A DNA stretch of 64,000 bases from Sordariomycetes sp. S80-01Y (taxonomy: Eukaryota > Ascomycota > Sordariomycetes). Location: assembly GCA_037042185.1 (NCBI GenBank), contig JAXQJY010000024.1, positions 558,001-622,000 of the forward strand, written 5' to 3'. Positions 43,001 to 53,913 of this stretch are shown one piece after another. Numbering within the stretch: the first letter of the stretch is position 1; every line of letters begins with the position of its first letter. Made by a program: the position numbers and the translations under genes. The notes beneath the pieces are model-generated. The model did no database searches. It was not told where the DNA came from and saw only the letters and a program-made list of their open reading frames with translations.

Positions 43001-46000
43001 GTCCTGTTCACTTTTGAACGTGGCGGTCTCAGGCCGTTACCTGGGCATGAAAGTACTTTCCATTGTTGTGGCTCTTGATGGGACACTACGAAGGAGAGAG
43101 TTGGTCGGTGGTTGAAGAAGGGCTCCATGTTCATGTGTAGATCTTCGGCGTCGTGGAACATAAGATTCTTGGAACCGGTCTGGGAGTCTGTTGAGGCGGA
43201 GAGGAAGCGCGACCGTGACAGCGGTCGTCGGGTTGAGCCACTGTCCACTGAACACCAGGCGTTCATCAAATTGCACAATGGATAAATGTTGGTCAACTTG
43301 CAGCCTCCCAGTTGATGCCGTGCTGGTATTTTCTTATGGTGTTTTATCTCTCTTTGTGGATGATCGAGGTGTCGCCGACTCGTGGAGTGGTCCTGTCCCT
43401 GAGGCCGAAGCACGAAGCGAGCCACTGCAAGATCACGACGCCAGAGACGTGGGCTGCCATCGTAAATTCGATCTAGAAGATCCCGAGCGTCTTCAAGAAG
43501 CTCGATCCTATGGAAGAGATCGAAAAAGAGGATTTCAGTGGAGAAGCAAAACGAGAAGCCGTTGTAGTAGTTTGGCACCAGCGTCCCAATCTTTAGATCA
43601 GCGCCATCTATCTCGCCAACGCCAAGTTGCATCAATTTTTGAGTTCATCTTGCTTCCACGAGTTTCATATTCTGTCTGTTATTGGGGAGACGACGATAAA
43701 GCGTAGTCGCAAAACCACCCGTGTTCTGGTGCTGTCCCCAGCAGTTCAAGTTGGCCGTCTCAAAGGTCGCCGCGTTCTCGCCCCGAGTCGAGCCCCTCCT
43801 TTACCAACACGAATGTCCGCTCAACCGTTCCTCAACATCACATTGGTCTGGTTGCATCAGGCTTACGGATCCGCGAGGGTCCCTTATTCCGAGAACACGC
43901 CAAACCTCTAGTCTTCGATATAACTGGAGCCGCCTATGCTGGTCTGCCAAAGAACTTGTCTTCCTCACTCCTCCGAGAAACGACGATTTGAGATGATAAG
44001 ATCATGCGCTAAGGGATATTCTGCTTCGCCTCTCGTGAGAGCATTGCATCAAAGGACTACGAGCCGGTTCAAAACCTCATGACAGGTCAACTGCACTAGT
44101 TGAAGAAAACACAAAAACCATCCCAGAGACCTGATTCGCGAATGCCAACGACAACAACCCGATCTCGACGATTTGAACTTCAAGAGAGCTCTGTCATCAA
44201 ACCGAAGACCCCCCAAGACCGAAACATGTATAGAATAGGGAGTAGAAGGTGGTAGAGCTCCGAAGGTCCATGCGGGCATGTTGCCCTTGCCTTACTATCA
44301 TGGCTTCGGCTAGACCAAACGGCCACAGGGCGGTACAGAGCCATTTTTATGAGCTATTAAATATCCGATGACCATCCCGACTTCTTCAAGATGACATCCA
44401 GATGCAACATGTCTACAACGATTGCCGTCATCGAAAGCCCACACGCACACGTACACGAACACCGGCCAATCAATGGTCACAGCCCAATCTTAGTGGAATA
44501 TTTGAGGTTCAAGTTTCGATTTCGGAGAGTGTTTGACCAACGACCTTGCGTATTGACTTCACGCGTGCGTACGAGAGTGGTCATGTCCCGGCAATGAATC
44601 CGCTTAACCCGCTTTCCTCTCACCAGACAAGCAGATTTCTGCTGATGAAGCCAAGTATTTCCAACTATCAACAGTCCACCTGTAGTATGTCGGCTGCAAT
44701 CCTTCAGTGAGGGGCTTTTCGGGGCATGGGGATCACATACGAGTTGGGGTTGGAAGCCTCGGACGTGTGCTCGTGGTGATGAAAAGACCGCGACAGAAAC
44801 AATACAACAATCGCACTTACCACTGAGAATCATTTTCAGAGGCCAAGCTGACATCAACTAAGTAATAGTTACACCGGTCAACCCATCACACTGCAAGACA
44901 ACCAATGTTTGGCACGCTCCTACGAAGTTGCCGTTGCCGTCAGCAGATCTCAATTAACTATCCATCGACCATTTCGAACTCCCACAATTCCCTCAAGCCA
45001 TCTTCTGAGTACATAAGAAAGCCAACATACATGCAAATGGGGCTTTGGCATAGCTCAACAAGGACACTACGCTGTAAACGTCAGCCGCAGGGCAAGCAGC
45101 GAGAAGCAGTGACGGCACTGAAGGCTCGCTCAAGCAATACGAGAGCACCGCATACAAGACTACACAATATATATTGTCCGTTTATTCACCAAATGCAAGG
45201 GAATGGGGCAGAGACACGGAATCGAAAGCTGGTACGGGACAGGTGGCACGTGGGGCAATTAGGTTTAACCAGTTGCCTGCATGCAGCCTTACTCCGCTCG
45301 AACTCTCAGTTCTTTCGCTCATCTCCTTTCAATTCTATATACCACACGATCAATGGGAGCGGGAAGGGCAGCATAACCCCCTCCGGCGAAGGCGACGAAG
45401 AAGGTATACAACCAGGAGTACCCACTTTTACCCCTTTTCCTACCCACGTAAACAAGGCTTGGCTAATTGATATGAGCCAAGCCGAACACTGCCCAGTATT
45501 CTGGCAAGGCCCATACGGAGCTCCTGCAGTGCCGAGACTGACACATGATTTTCTAGAACCAGTGAGTCTTTGTCCGCGCCGGATACCACAGTACCTTGAG
45601 CAACGAAGCTGAGGATGATACTCAGGTCTACGATACTGGAATAGGAGTCGCACCCCGCCGAACGAGGTTGTGTTGAGAAATAGAGACCACAGATCTGAAT
45701 TGAAGAGACTCGTGATTTATAACGGATGCCGCAAAAGTCAAAAGTTGCCGACATTTTGTGCCTGGCGCACATATAGGGGACAACGCCTTACTCAAGTCGA
45801 CGAGGCTGGTACACACCGAATCAAGAGGTTCAATGCTGCCGAAAGCTGCCTAAAGCTCGAAGTTCCAGAGGAACAGAACTTCCAGGCTTGAATTTGAAAG
45901 AAATATGCGCAAGGTTGATGACTTGATGAGTACATGGATCTGCGCACAGTGGGTGGAGGGACGATCGCTAGAAGAGACATGAAGAACAGTTCAGGTAAAG

Positions 46001-46374
46001 AGTGAAGGCAGTGACAGGTATGTATTCATGAAATACAAATGGAGACATCACATATGATACTTTTATACGATTAAAAGCTATTTTGCCAAGGAGAAGGGAA
46101 GGCCAAGGTGGCTCCTCTAAGTCTTCTACTTCTCACAAGGCCTGCCCAGCTAGCGACTCAACGATGCGAAGACTAGCGATCAGCACAATTCTCACGTCGT
46201 GATTTACAGTAGTCTCATAGGGATCGATCATATAAACCTTATTGGCATTATTCGTTTTCGCGTTACGCCGTACATCGCCGGCCAATAGGCCAAACACACC
46301 CAGTGCTTAAATCCTGGGCTTGCATCGCACCCGCGACGTTTGAGAACACGTACTCTACAGTATTCTTGCCACCC

Positions 46375-48240
46375 TCAGCTTCCGTTCTCGTGCTGATGTC
46401 CGGGCTCCAAGGTCTCAAACGTCTCAACATTTGCCTCCGTCAACCTCCTTTGCCCCTTCTCCTTCCTCTCGTTATCCAAGCTCTGCGCAAACTTGGACTT
46501 CTCCCGAATGGTCGGGCCCTTCCAGTAGATGACGTACACAGGCAGCAGCACGGCGAAGGCAAGACAGGCGAGGATCGTGGATGCGTACTCGAGATGGCGC
46601 TCCTTAGGAGGGATGTTGCTGTAGAGTGGGCCGGAGTAGAAGGCTGCGATACCAGCAAGGAAGTCTCGTGCGAAGCCGTTGCCGCCTGTTGCGGAAGCGG
46701 AGTAGACGCCGTACGCTGCGAACGGGTTAGTGTTGTTCATTCTTGGGGTGTAATAGGAAAGGGGCTTACCAGCAATCATGTAGTCGACTGTCGACATGTA
46801 GATGGCGTAGTTGGCGACGGCAATCAAGAACGAGAATATCATCGGCGCAATCCAGTGGGACTCCGGAGGGCCCATCGAAGTCCAGGCAAAGCCGAAAAGC
46901 CCAATCGTCTCAAGAGGCGCGAGCCAAAGCAGCCACTTGAGACGGAACTCTGGCGCAAGATTGTCAGAACCCTTTGTCTGGATGCGACGCTGGTCCTTGA
47001 GGATCCAAGGGACATAACTAGCGTAGGCGACAAAGTAGCCGATGTTAATGGGAATGAACGCCCAAGCGACTTGCAGAATCCCAAAGCCCCACTGCTCGTA
47101 GACAGGGTGGTAGCCCTCCTGGAAGGTGAAGATGAGGGCGTCTGAGAAGCCCGAGAGCAGGGAGCAGCTGAGCACGATGGGCTCGCGGAAGAACATTTCG
47201 AAGGGTCGGAACCAGGTGATTCCGAACTCGTGCATTGAGATGCGAGGTTTCTTGACCTCGTTGGGCCCGTAGACGTTGGGCTCCTCTCCCGTCTTGCGGC
47301 GACGCTTGGCTTCGCGGTCCATGATGATGGTCGAGCGAGACTCGGGCATGAAGAAGTGGATGGCCTGGGCGACAACACCAAAGATGAGCTGGATCCAGAA
47401 GTTCCAGTACCAGGGGAGGAACTTCTCGATGGGGCCTCCGACGACGGGACCTATCGACGTTCCCAGCACAGATGAAAGCACAACGTAGGCGACGGCCCAC
47501 TGCTGGTTGTCGGCTGTGTATAGATCTGCGACCATGCCGAGGGTAACTGAGCCGCCTGCGCAGCTAAGACCGCCGAGTGCGCGGGCCACGAGAATGGAAC
47601 CGAAGTTGGGAGCCAGGGCAGCAAGAATCTGCCACACGTTGACGAGGAACATGGATGACCTAAAAGGTATGAGTATATGGCCTGGATGTCAAGAGTCGAG
47701 ATATACTCACTGGAGAATCTTCCACCTCCCGAACTCCTCAGACCAGGGAGCCCAGAGCTCACAACCGAAGGCGTAGGTAATGAGGTAAATTCCCTGACCA
47801 ACACGAGCAGCGGGCTCGCTGACGCCGAAGTGCTCCGACACGGGACCAATGGCGTTGGGGTACACCGAAGTGTTGAAGTTCATCTGGACCTGGACGATGA
47901 AGATTGCAGTCAGGAGCATCCACTTCTTCCACGTGGGCCAGCCGTAGCCGATGAGGTGCGCGCAGTCCTCCTCGGTGATGATGCGCTTGCCATCTTCGGT
48001 AAACTTGGGCGTGTTGGATGGTGCCGAGGCGAGGCTCGAGTGTCTGGGGGCGCCAGTGGTCTCTACGTCGTGTCCGAGCTCAGTTGGGCGGAACATGCCA
48101 GTCTGGTTGGGCGTGCTGTCGCTGGAGGAATCCTCGAGCTTTTCGGCATCTCCCTGGCGGTCGAGGGAGGTGCGGTTCTGGAGTGCATCGTTCGAAGGCG
48201 CGTGCTCGCCGGTAGGCGGCTTCTCGTTGAGGTCGGCCAT
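46375..48240 (-). CDS. MFS transporter, DHA1 (polyamine/drug exporter) type
   Basis: Three exons: 47711-48240, 46770-47659 and 46375-46715; introns of 51 and 54 bp; 586 residues. Start is the ATG at 48240; the frame extends eight codons upstream only to a TTG. About 120 residues of charged N-terminus precede the first helix (WMLLTAIFIVQVQMNFN). The helix 2-3 loop is LWAPWSEEFGRWKIL, TM5 carries SIGPVVGGPIEKF, and the second half includes AAYGVYSASATGGNGFARDF, typical of fungal DHA1 carriers. These export polyamines, drugs or metabolites. It diverges from a glycosyltransferase followed by a P450, a common make-and-export arrangement, but no backbone synthase is present. The substrate is unknown. 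Confidence 0.9.
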
Positions 48241-49800
48241 GCTGAAGATAGTCTCTACGGCCAAAGCCCTCTAGTAGAGTCCAGCGTACCTCTCAGTAGA
48301 CACGTTGTAAGCGCCCCGCAGATGTCGACCTGGGGATCTGAAGAGCTCGCCTGGAGAAACGCACGTGGAACTGGGGAAGCTTATGCCAGAGCCTATCTTC
48401 ACATACCAGCGCGGTCACCACATTTTAATAAGACAAGCTGGACCCCGTCGCTTCATCGGTTCCCTCCCAAAAAGTGGAATCTCTCAAAATCTGTCGTCAC
48501 CGCGGAGGCCTTCATGGCCCCGAGGCTCTGCGAAAATCCTTTTGCTCCCGGTTAAGCATACTCGCTAGTCGGCCGTTGCGCCTTTCACGACCCGTTTCGA
48601 GGGCCCTCTCCGGTCCACCGCCAGGTGGGTTGAGGGTAACCCACGAGCCAAGATCGAGATGACAGTTGCCCATCGGCCTCGAAGACGGACTTTGACATCA
48701 TGGGTTGGCCGAAGGTCGAATTTCGGGCATCCGCCGCGACTCGTGAAGGGGATAATTTGGAAAGGCCGCTGCGGGTGTGGATTTATGGGTCGATCGACGA
48801 TGACGATGGCCTCGGGTGCCGGTGGGTGCAGTGAGCGGTTGGTGTTGCGGCTCGTTGCTTCGCGCCGCAGATGCGGTAGTAGCGGCGATCTGACACGCGC
48901 CGAATCGAACGAGGAGGCTTCGGGCTGCTGGAAGAGGTAATCCGAGGCGCATGTACAACGTCGACCTCGTCAGCCTCCTCTGGCTGGTCGATATCGCTTC
49001 TCGGATCATCCAGTGCCTCTCATGTTCGAGGAGGCTACCTTCGATGTCAAGCACAGAATTTTCAATAATCACAGACCTCGTGCCTCGCACAAAGACGTGA
49101 CGAATCTTTGGGCCAAGCATCGACTGACAAATTCCAGAGCTCGGTCCTCCATCCCCGAGCGCGGACTTTCGCTGCGCAGCGTCGCTCGGAGAATTGTAGG
49201 CGATGATGAAATACGCTGCAGATCTTGCTGTGATGTATCGGCAGCCAAGACGTCAGGCCGGCAATTCGGATGTTGGCCTCTGGGCATCTCGGAACGTGGG
49301 GGCTGTCTTAATAACAACCTTCGTCCCTTGACTGCCCCTTTCTGCTGCCCCTTTTCCTTATTGTATTGTCAAGTGAATTATATTGCCTGATCAAAGTCCC
49401 AACGGATTTATATATTTACGGTCTAACTTCCATACAATGTGTCATTATGGCTGAATCAGGGCAGACCGATCAGTATCTGATATGTTCACCAACGCGAATG
49501 GTCTGAGTCAGTCATCGACCTTTCCAGTCTAAGCTACCCTATACCCCCTAGATGCAATTCTACGTGGAAAGCGTCAGAATTAGAGCAATGTGAAGGGTAT
49601 GAAACTCCAAAAGTCCATGGATTCTCATTAGTGTCTGTTCCATGGTTCTTGACACTTCGACGCGCTGGGCCTGGCTCGGGAGGGCTGTTCACCTTATAAC
49701 GGTGCTCAGTGAGTGATCCGAGTAGTTTGTTCCCAGCCCTTATTTAACGGTGTAGTTGGCAACATCTGCACCATTCGACCATTACGCACAACGTCTCAAG
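48241..49800. other. Divergent intergenic region, MFS / glycosyltransferase
   Basis: 1.56 kb. The part nearest the glycosyltransferase has an A+T-rich stretch (ccttatttaacgg, ~49737-49749) about 55 bases before its ATG, a likely core promoter. Frames of up to 140 codons here have no recognisable content. Nothing else seen. Confidence 0.4.
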
Positions 49801-51084
49801 ATGAAGGTCCTGCTCCATTCTCATTTCCCGGCGGGCCACTGCCTACCAATGCAAGCCGTTGCCCACGCTCTCGCAGCTCGCGGCCATTCTGTGCGCTGGC
49901 TAACCCACCCCTCGTCACTTCGTCACGTATCCCCCACCGCCGCAACCCCAATCCCAACCTCATCCCTCACCAACCTCGACGATCCACTCATCGCCACCAA
50001 CAACACCGGTCTTCTCGACGGCGACTACACTCACCTCGAAGGACGTGTCTTGTCTCAGGTTGAAGATTACCGCCGCGCACTGAGGGACTTTGATGCAGAC
50101 GTGTTCCTGGTGGACGTGTGGCCTCATGGAGTACGGGCGTTGCGGGAGCTGGGAGAGGGACCGATTTGGGCTACGTTGGGAGTGATCCCCATGTATACTG
50201 GGAACTGGAATGGGCCATTTGCCGTGAGTGGTGAGGAGCCGCCGGTAGGCAGGTTGGCTTGGCTGTGGAACGGGATGAAGCAAACCGTGAGGAGATTCCT
50301 GGTGTTGCCGTGGATGCTGAAGTCCACCATTGACAAACAGCGATGTGACCTAGGGCTGCCGCCTTTGACCTATGGAGAGGCCGTGGAAATGTTCTGGTAT
50401 AGTCCTCATCTACACATTCAGGCCTCGAGTCCCACGCTGGAGTTCCAGCAGAAGCCGCAGTCCGTTCAGAGGGTTGAGTTCGTGGGGCCGCTCGTCATGC
50501 CTGTCAAGACCCAAACGGATCAGCTCCCAGAGTGGTGGCCGAGGGTTGTCGCTCACCCGCGAGTCATAGGCATCACGCAGGGAACACTAGCCATGGACCC
50601 TGCGTCACTCATCATGCCCTCGATACAAGCGCTGGCGGGCGATTCAAGAAACTTGCTGGTGGTGGCGTCACCTCACGCAAAGGAGATCGAAGCCCAGCTT
50701 GGCGCCTTCGACAACGTTCTCTTCGCAACATGGCTGCCTTACAGCACCCTTCTCCCGCAGCTCAGTCTGCTGATCACGAATGGCGGGTACGGGAGCATCA
50801 CGCAGGCGCTGTCGCACAGAGTACCCCTGCTCTGCGCGGGACAGACGGAGGATAAGAGGGACACGGCGGCTAGAGTGTCGTGGGCTGGAGTTGGGATCGA
50901 TTTGAAGACCGATAGTCCATCTACGAGACAAGTCCAGGAGGCTGCCGAGACAATATTGGGGGATGATTCGTATCGACTCAACGCGGCAAAGCTGGGGGAT
51001 GAGTTGAATGGCCTAGGCGGTGCGGAACGAGCCTGTGACTTGCTGGAGGAGCTAGCGGAGGCTCATGGAAGGCGACGTATGTAG
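49801..51084 (+). CDS. UDP-glycosyltransferase-like protein (GT1 / MGT type)
   Basis: Single exon, 427 residues from the ATG at 49801 (MKVLLHSHFPAGHCLPM); the longer open frame begins at a TTG. The N-terminal half has the GT-B pattern with a glycine/His region near residue 12 that normally holds the catalytic base. The C-terminal donor site reads FATWLPYSTLLPQ, then TNGGYGSITQALSHRVPLL and AGQTEDKRDTAARV, matching the fungal branch of the family where His of the HxGxGS motif is replaced by Asn. Such enzymes move a sugar from a nucleotide donor to small hydrophobic molecules. A P450 follows 640 bases on and an MFS exporter lies divergent, so it may glycosylate a P450 product or a toxin. The acceptor is unknown. 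Confidence 0.88.
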   Translation: MKVLLHSHFPAGHCLPMQAVAHALAARGHSVRWLTHPSSLRHVSPTAATPIPTSSLTNLDDPLIATNNTGLLDGDYTHLEGRVLSQVEDYRRALRDFDADVFLVDVWPHGVRALRELGEGPIWATLGVIPMYTGNWNGPFAVSGEEPPVGRLAWLWNGMKQTVRRFLVLPWMLKSTIDKQRCDLGLPPLTYGEAVEMFWYSPHLHIQASSPTLEFQQKPQSVQRVEFVGPLVMPVKTQTDQLPEWWPRVVAHPRVIGITQGTLAMDPASLIMPSIQALAGDSRNLLVVASPHAKEIEAQLGAFDNVLFATWLPYSTLLPQLSLLITNGGYGSITQALSHRVPLLCAGQTEDKRDTAARVSWAGVGIDLKTDSPSTRQVQEAAETILGDDSYRLNAAKLGDELNGLGGAERACDLLEELAEAHGRRRM

Positions 51085-51727
51085 AGAGCTTACGAAGTAC
51101 CCTGAAAATGTTCATAGAGAAGAAAACAGTCTCTGACCTTGGACTCGGGCAGCATCTAAGAATGATTGAAACTTGGCAACGGGATTAGGGGATGTGCGGC
51201 TGTCATCGTCCTATGAGGCTGACAAAAAGGGTCTTTGAGCTGGGCTAATCTGTCGGGTTACTTCTGTCACTCCTGGAAATGGATTGGCTGGAGATGTTGG
51301 CTCAGGGCATCCTTTCTCGCGCCGCCCCAACCACTCGAGGCTTCCGTTCAAACCGAATAGACCATCTGCAGATCCGAACGATTTGTCTCCCGTCTTCCGC
51401 TGCTCGGATGACGTTCGCGATTTCCATGCACGAACCGCACAGAGGTCAAGCAGTGGTGGACGAGCACTTGGCTACACTAAACCTCATTTGGAGCGAAAAG
51501 CGGACAAGGGGTCAAGGCTCCAAATCCCATCTTCATGTCAGCAACATCTTACTACACTCAACACAATGACAGCCTGAGCTCCGTCTCGCACTCATTAAAA
51601 CCACTCTTCCGGTTTCGATAGACTGACAATGCGATGAGCACAGCTGAATATTGATAGTTCCGATAATACAACCCGCAATCAGATCCACAGAGACCAACGA
51701 GATCGCGCTTCTCACTGAGCGCCGAAG
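51085..51727. other. Intergenic, glycosyltransferase to P450
   Basis: 643 bases between tandem plus-strand genes; P450 promoter. No clear TATA box or repeat seen. Confidence 0.35.
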
Positions 51728-53503
51728 ATGGCTCGTCCACCCAACATGGACATGGCCCTGCGACAGGCTTACGATGTCCTCAGAACCAAAGTGCAAGAGC
51801 CAACATTCATCGCCATACTGTGCTCTATCATCGCTCTGCTCATCACGACCCGCCTTCTCACGCCCAGGAGCGAGTCTGGTCCGCCCAACGCCCGCATCGC
51901 CGGCTCCCCGGGCTACTATATACCCTACGTCGGGCACGTCCCGCAGATGCTCTACGACGTTGATGGATTCCTGGCCTCCATGCGCAAGCCATTCCCGTCG
52001 GGCATCTTCTCCCTTCATCTAATGGGCACCAAGCACACCTTCGTTCACAAACCGCAGTTCTCGACACAGTTGATGAACAAACCCCAGAGTGTGGCCGATG
52101 AAAATTTCCTGGCGCTCAGGCTGATGCAGAGCAACTTTGGACTCTCGAAAAAGGACATGGTCAAGTACCTGGAGATTATCGACGACGTGAACCCTCTGCT
52201 TCATCAGCTCCTCAGCGGAGAAGTGTTGACGGGGTTGATCGACACCACAGCTCGAAACTTGAAGAGCACGGTCGCAGACTTCGTCACGTTCAACAGCTAC
52301 CCAGCTGACCAGATGGAGTGGGAGCGTGCGGCGCTGGCGGACGTGGTCGAGTCCAAAGACGGCGAGGAATGGGTCGAGGCGGACCTCGTGGCCCTGACGA
52401 AGAACTTTGTCGCGCACACAGCGAACCCATCCCTTTTTGGCACGGACTTCTGCGTCAACTTCCCTGACTTTGCAGAGTGTATCTGGGACTTTGACGCGGC
52501 CTTTGTTGCCATGATGTTGAAGGTGCCGTCCTGGCTGCCTATTCCGTCTCTCAACCGCGCGAAGAGGGCACAGAGAAAGTTGCATAATTACTTGGCAGAG
52601 TTCCACGAGGCATATCAGAAGCACATGGCAGGAGAGGACCCGGGGCATCGGTGGAACGATCTCGACAACGTAGGGAAGCTGGTCAAGCTACGAGCGGAGC
52701 AATTTGAGAAGGCGAAGCTATCGACGACTGCGAGATCTGGCTGGGACTTGGGGCTGCTGTGGGCTATGAACGCCAATTCTAGCCCGATGGTATACTGGAT
52801 GCTCCTGCACATATGCCGCGATACTGTGTTTATGGAGCAAATCAGGGAGGAGATTGCGCCTTACGTCCGGGCGGTGCAGCCGAAGAACGAGTTCGGCCTA
52901 GGTGTTTGGATCCCCCCCAAGATCGAGACGCTAGACGTTGAGGGGTTGATCTCCAAATGTCCGTTGCTCAAGTCGGCGTACGTCGAGTCAATGAGGCTCT
53001 ACACCGGGGTCTGGAGCGTCAAATGGATCAACCAGGACACGACCATTGGGAGGGGCGAGGAGTCGTATCTGCTCAAGAAGGGCGAGTACGCCCACGCGCC
53101 GCAGGAGACGCACCAGCTAGACCCGAAGCACTTCCCCGACCCCATGGAGTGGATAGGCGACCGGCATGTCCGGGAAGAGGTCGACAAAGATGGACAGAAG
53201 TATCGCACTGCTGACATGGGCTCGATCCGGCCATATGGTAAGGTCCCCTATGTGTTTGCTACGGAGTGATGACCCCTGCTGACGAAGATGACAGGCGGCG
53301 GCCACGCGATGTGCAAGGGTAAGAACTTTGCCGTCCGCGAGCTGATCATGTTTACGGCTGTGATCCTGACCATGTGGGACATCCGCGCACCCGAGGGACA
53401 GGAGTTGAAGGTCCCGGGGACGGTGAAGCAGGCTGCGTCCAAGGTGCCCGACCAGAAGACGACGGTGTGGGTGAAGAGGAGGAAGTTGCCGATGGCAAAT
53501 TAG
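51728..53503 (+). CDS. Cytochrome P450, CYP7/CYP8-like group
   Basis: Two exons, 51728-53237 and 53295-53503, phase 1, 57-bp intron (GTAAGG, CTGAC, CAG); 572 residues, ATG at 51728. A transmembrane anchor (FIAILCSIIALLITTRLL) is followed by a Pro/Gly hinge. The I-helix reads LLWAMNANSSPMVYWML: the usual A/G-G-x-D/E-T is replaced by an Asn-containing form, as in CYP7, CYP8 and prostacyclin-synthase relatives. ExxR is ESMR. The heme loop, cut by the intron, is RPYGGGHAMCKG with the ligand near C510 and Tyr where Phe is usual. Members of this group in fungi oxidise sterols or terpenoids, or rearrange peroxides; the reaction cannot be told here. It is tandem with the glycosyltransferase. Confidence 0.9.
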
Positions 53504-53913
53504 TGCAGTTACGAGAAGCAGTCTAGAAATATAAGTCAAAACAATACAACCAGACGCAACCATATCATTGTCGTGTCCATTAAAGGGGCTTCATGGAGAA
53601 GGGAGAGGGTCCGCTGCACACCTTGATGGTTGTGTCCTCAGGCCCCGAAATTGGGCGCTACCTCGCAGGTATTGCATCACCAACCGGCACAAGCACGCCG
53701 CCGAACTTAACCGGTCATCCACCCGCGACAACATTTACGGCTCGTCCGCGACCAACCTCCGACAACCTCATCCCTATAGCTCAATTGCTCCCAAACCGAC
53801 CTATCTCCAAGAGCCTCACCCTCAAAACTCGCCTGCGCCTGCTCCAAGTCGGTAGCGCCAGGCTCACGTCCCCCACCGACCCCTCTACCCACGATGCTTC
53901 GACGCACGCGACA
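53504..53913. other. Intergenic, ATM1 promoter and leader
   Basis: 410 bases. The ATM1 reading frame is open upstream to 53593 in the same frame but begins with a different ATG and has no presequence-like content, so I treat this as promoter and 5' leader. C+A-rich. Confidence 0.4.

Larger units (their letters stand above)
38135..46374. other. 8.2 kb gene-poor island
   Basis: No known protein family is visible in any frame across 8.2 kb, while gaps elsewhere are under 1.6 kb. The longest ATG frame is 249 codons (42883-43632, minus), without recognisable content. Base composition is near balanced, so it is not an A+T-rich, heavily RIP-mutated block. It holds several core-promoter-like signals followed by pyrimidine-rich tracts: minus strand near 39710-39725, 41621-41629 and 42390-42402, plus strand near 40890. 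Short blocks inside it resemble one another. Non-coding transcription units, fast-evolving small-protein genes or worn repeats would all fit. Confidence 0.5.

Noticed and set aside
42883-43632. 249-codon minus-strand frame in the gene-poor island
   Set aside because: Longest frame there, but no domain, no consistent codon bias, and it overlaps a repeat-like block on the other strand.
44905-45612. 235-codon plus-strand frame
   Set aside because: Composition is unlike a protein (mixed low-bias codons, no domain), and the other strand is equally open in pieces.
49756-49800. Longer glycosyltransferase start
   Set aside because: The upstream extension begins at TTG; the ATG at 49801 directly precedes the GT-B N-terminal strand.
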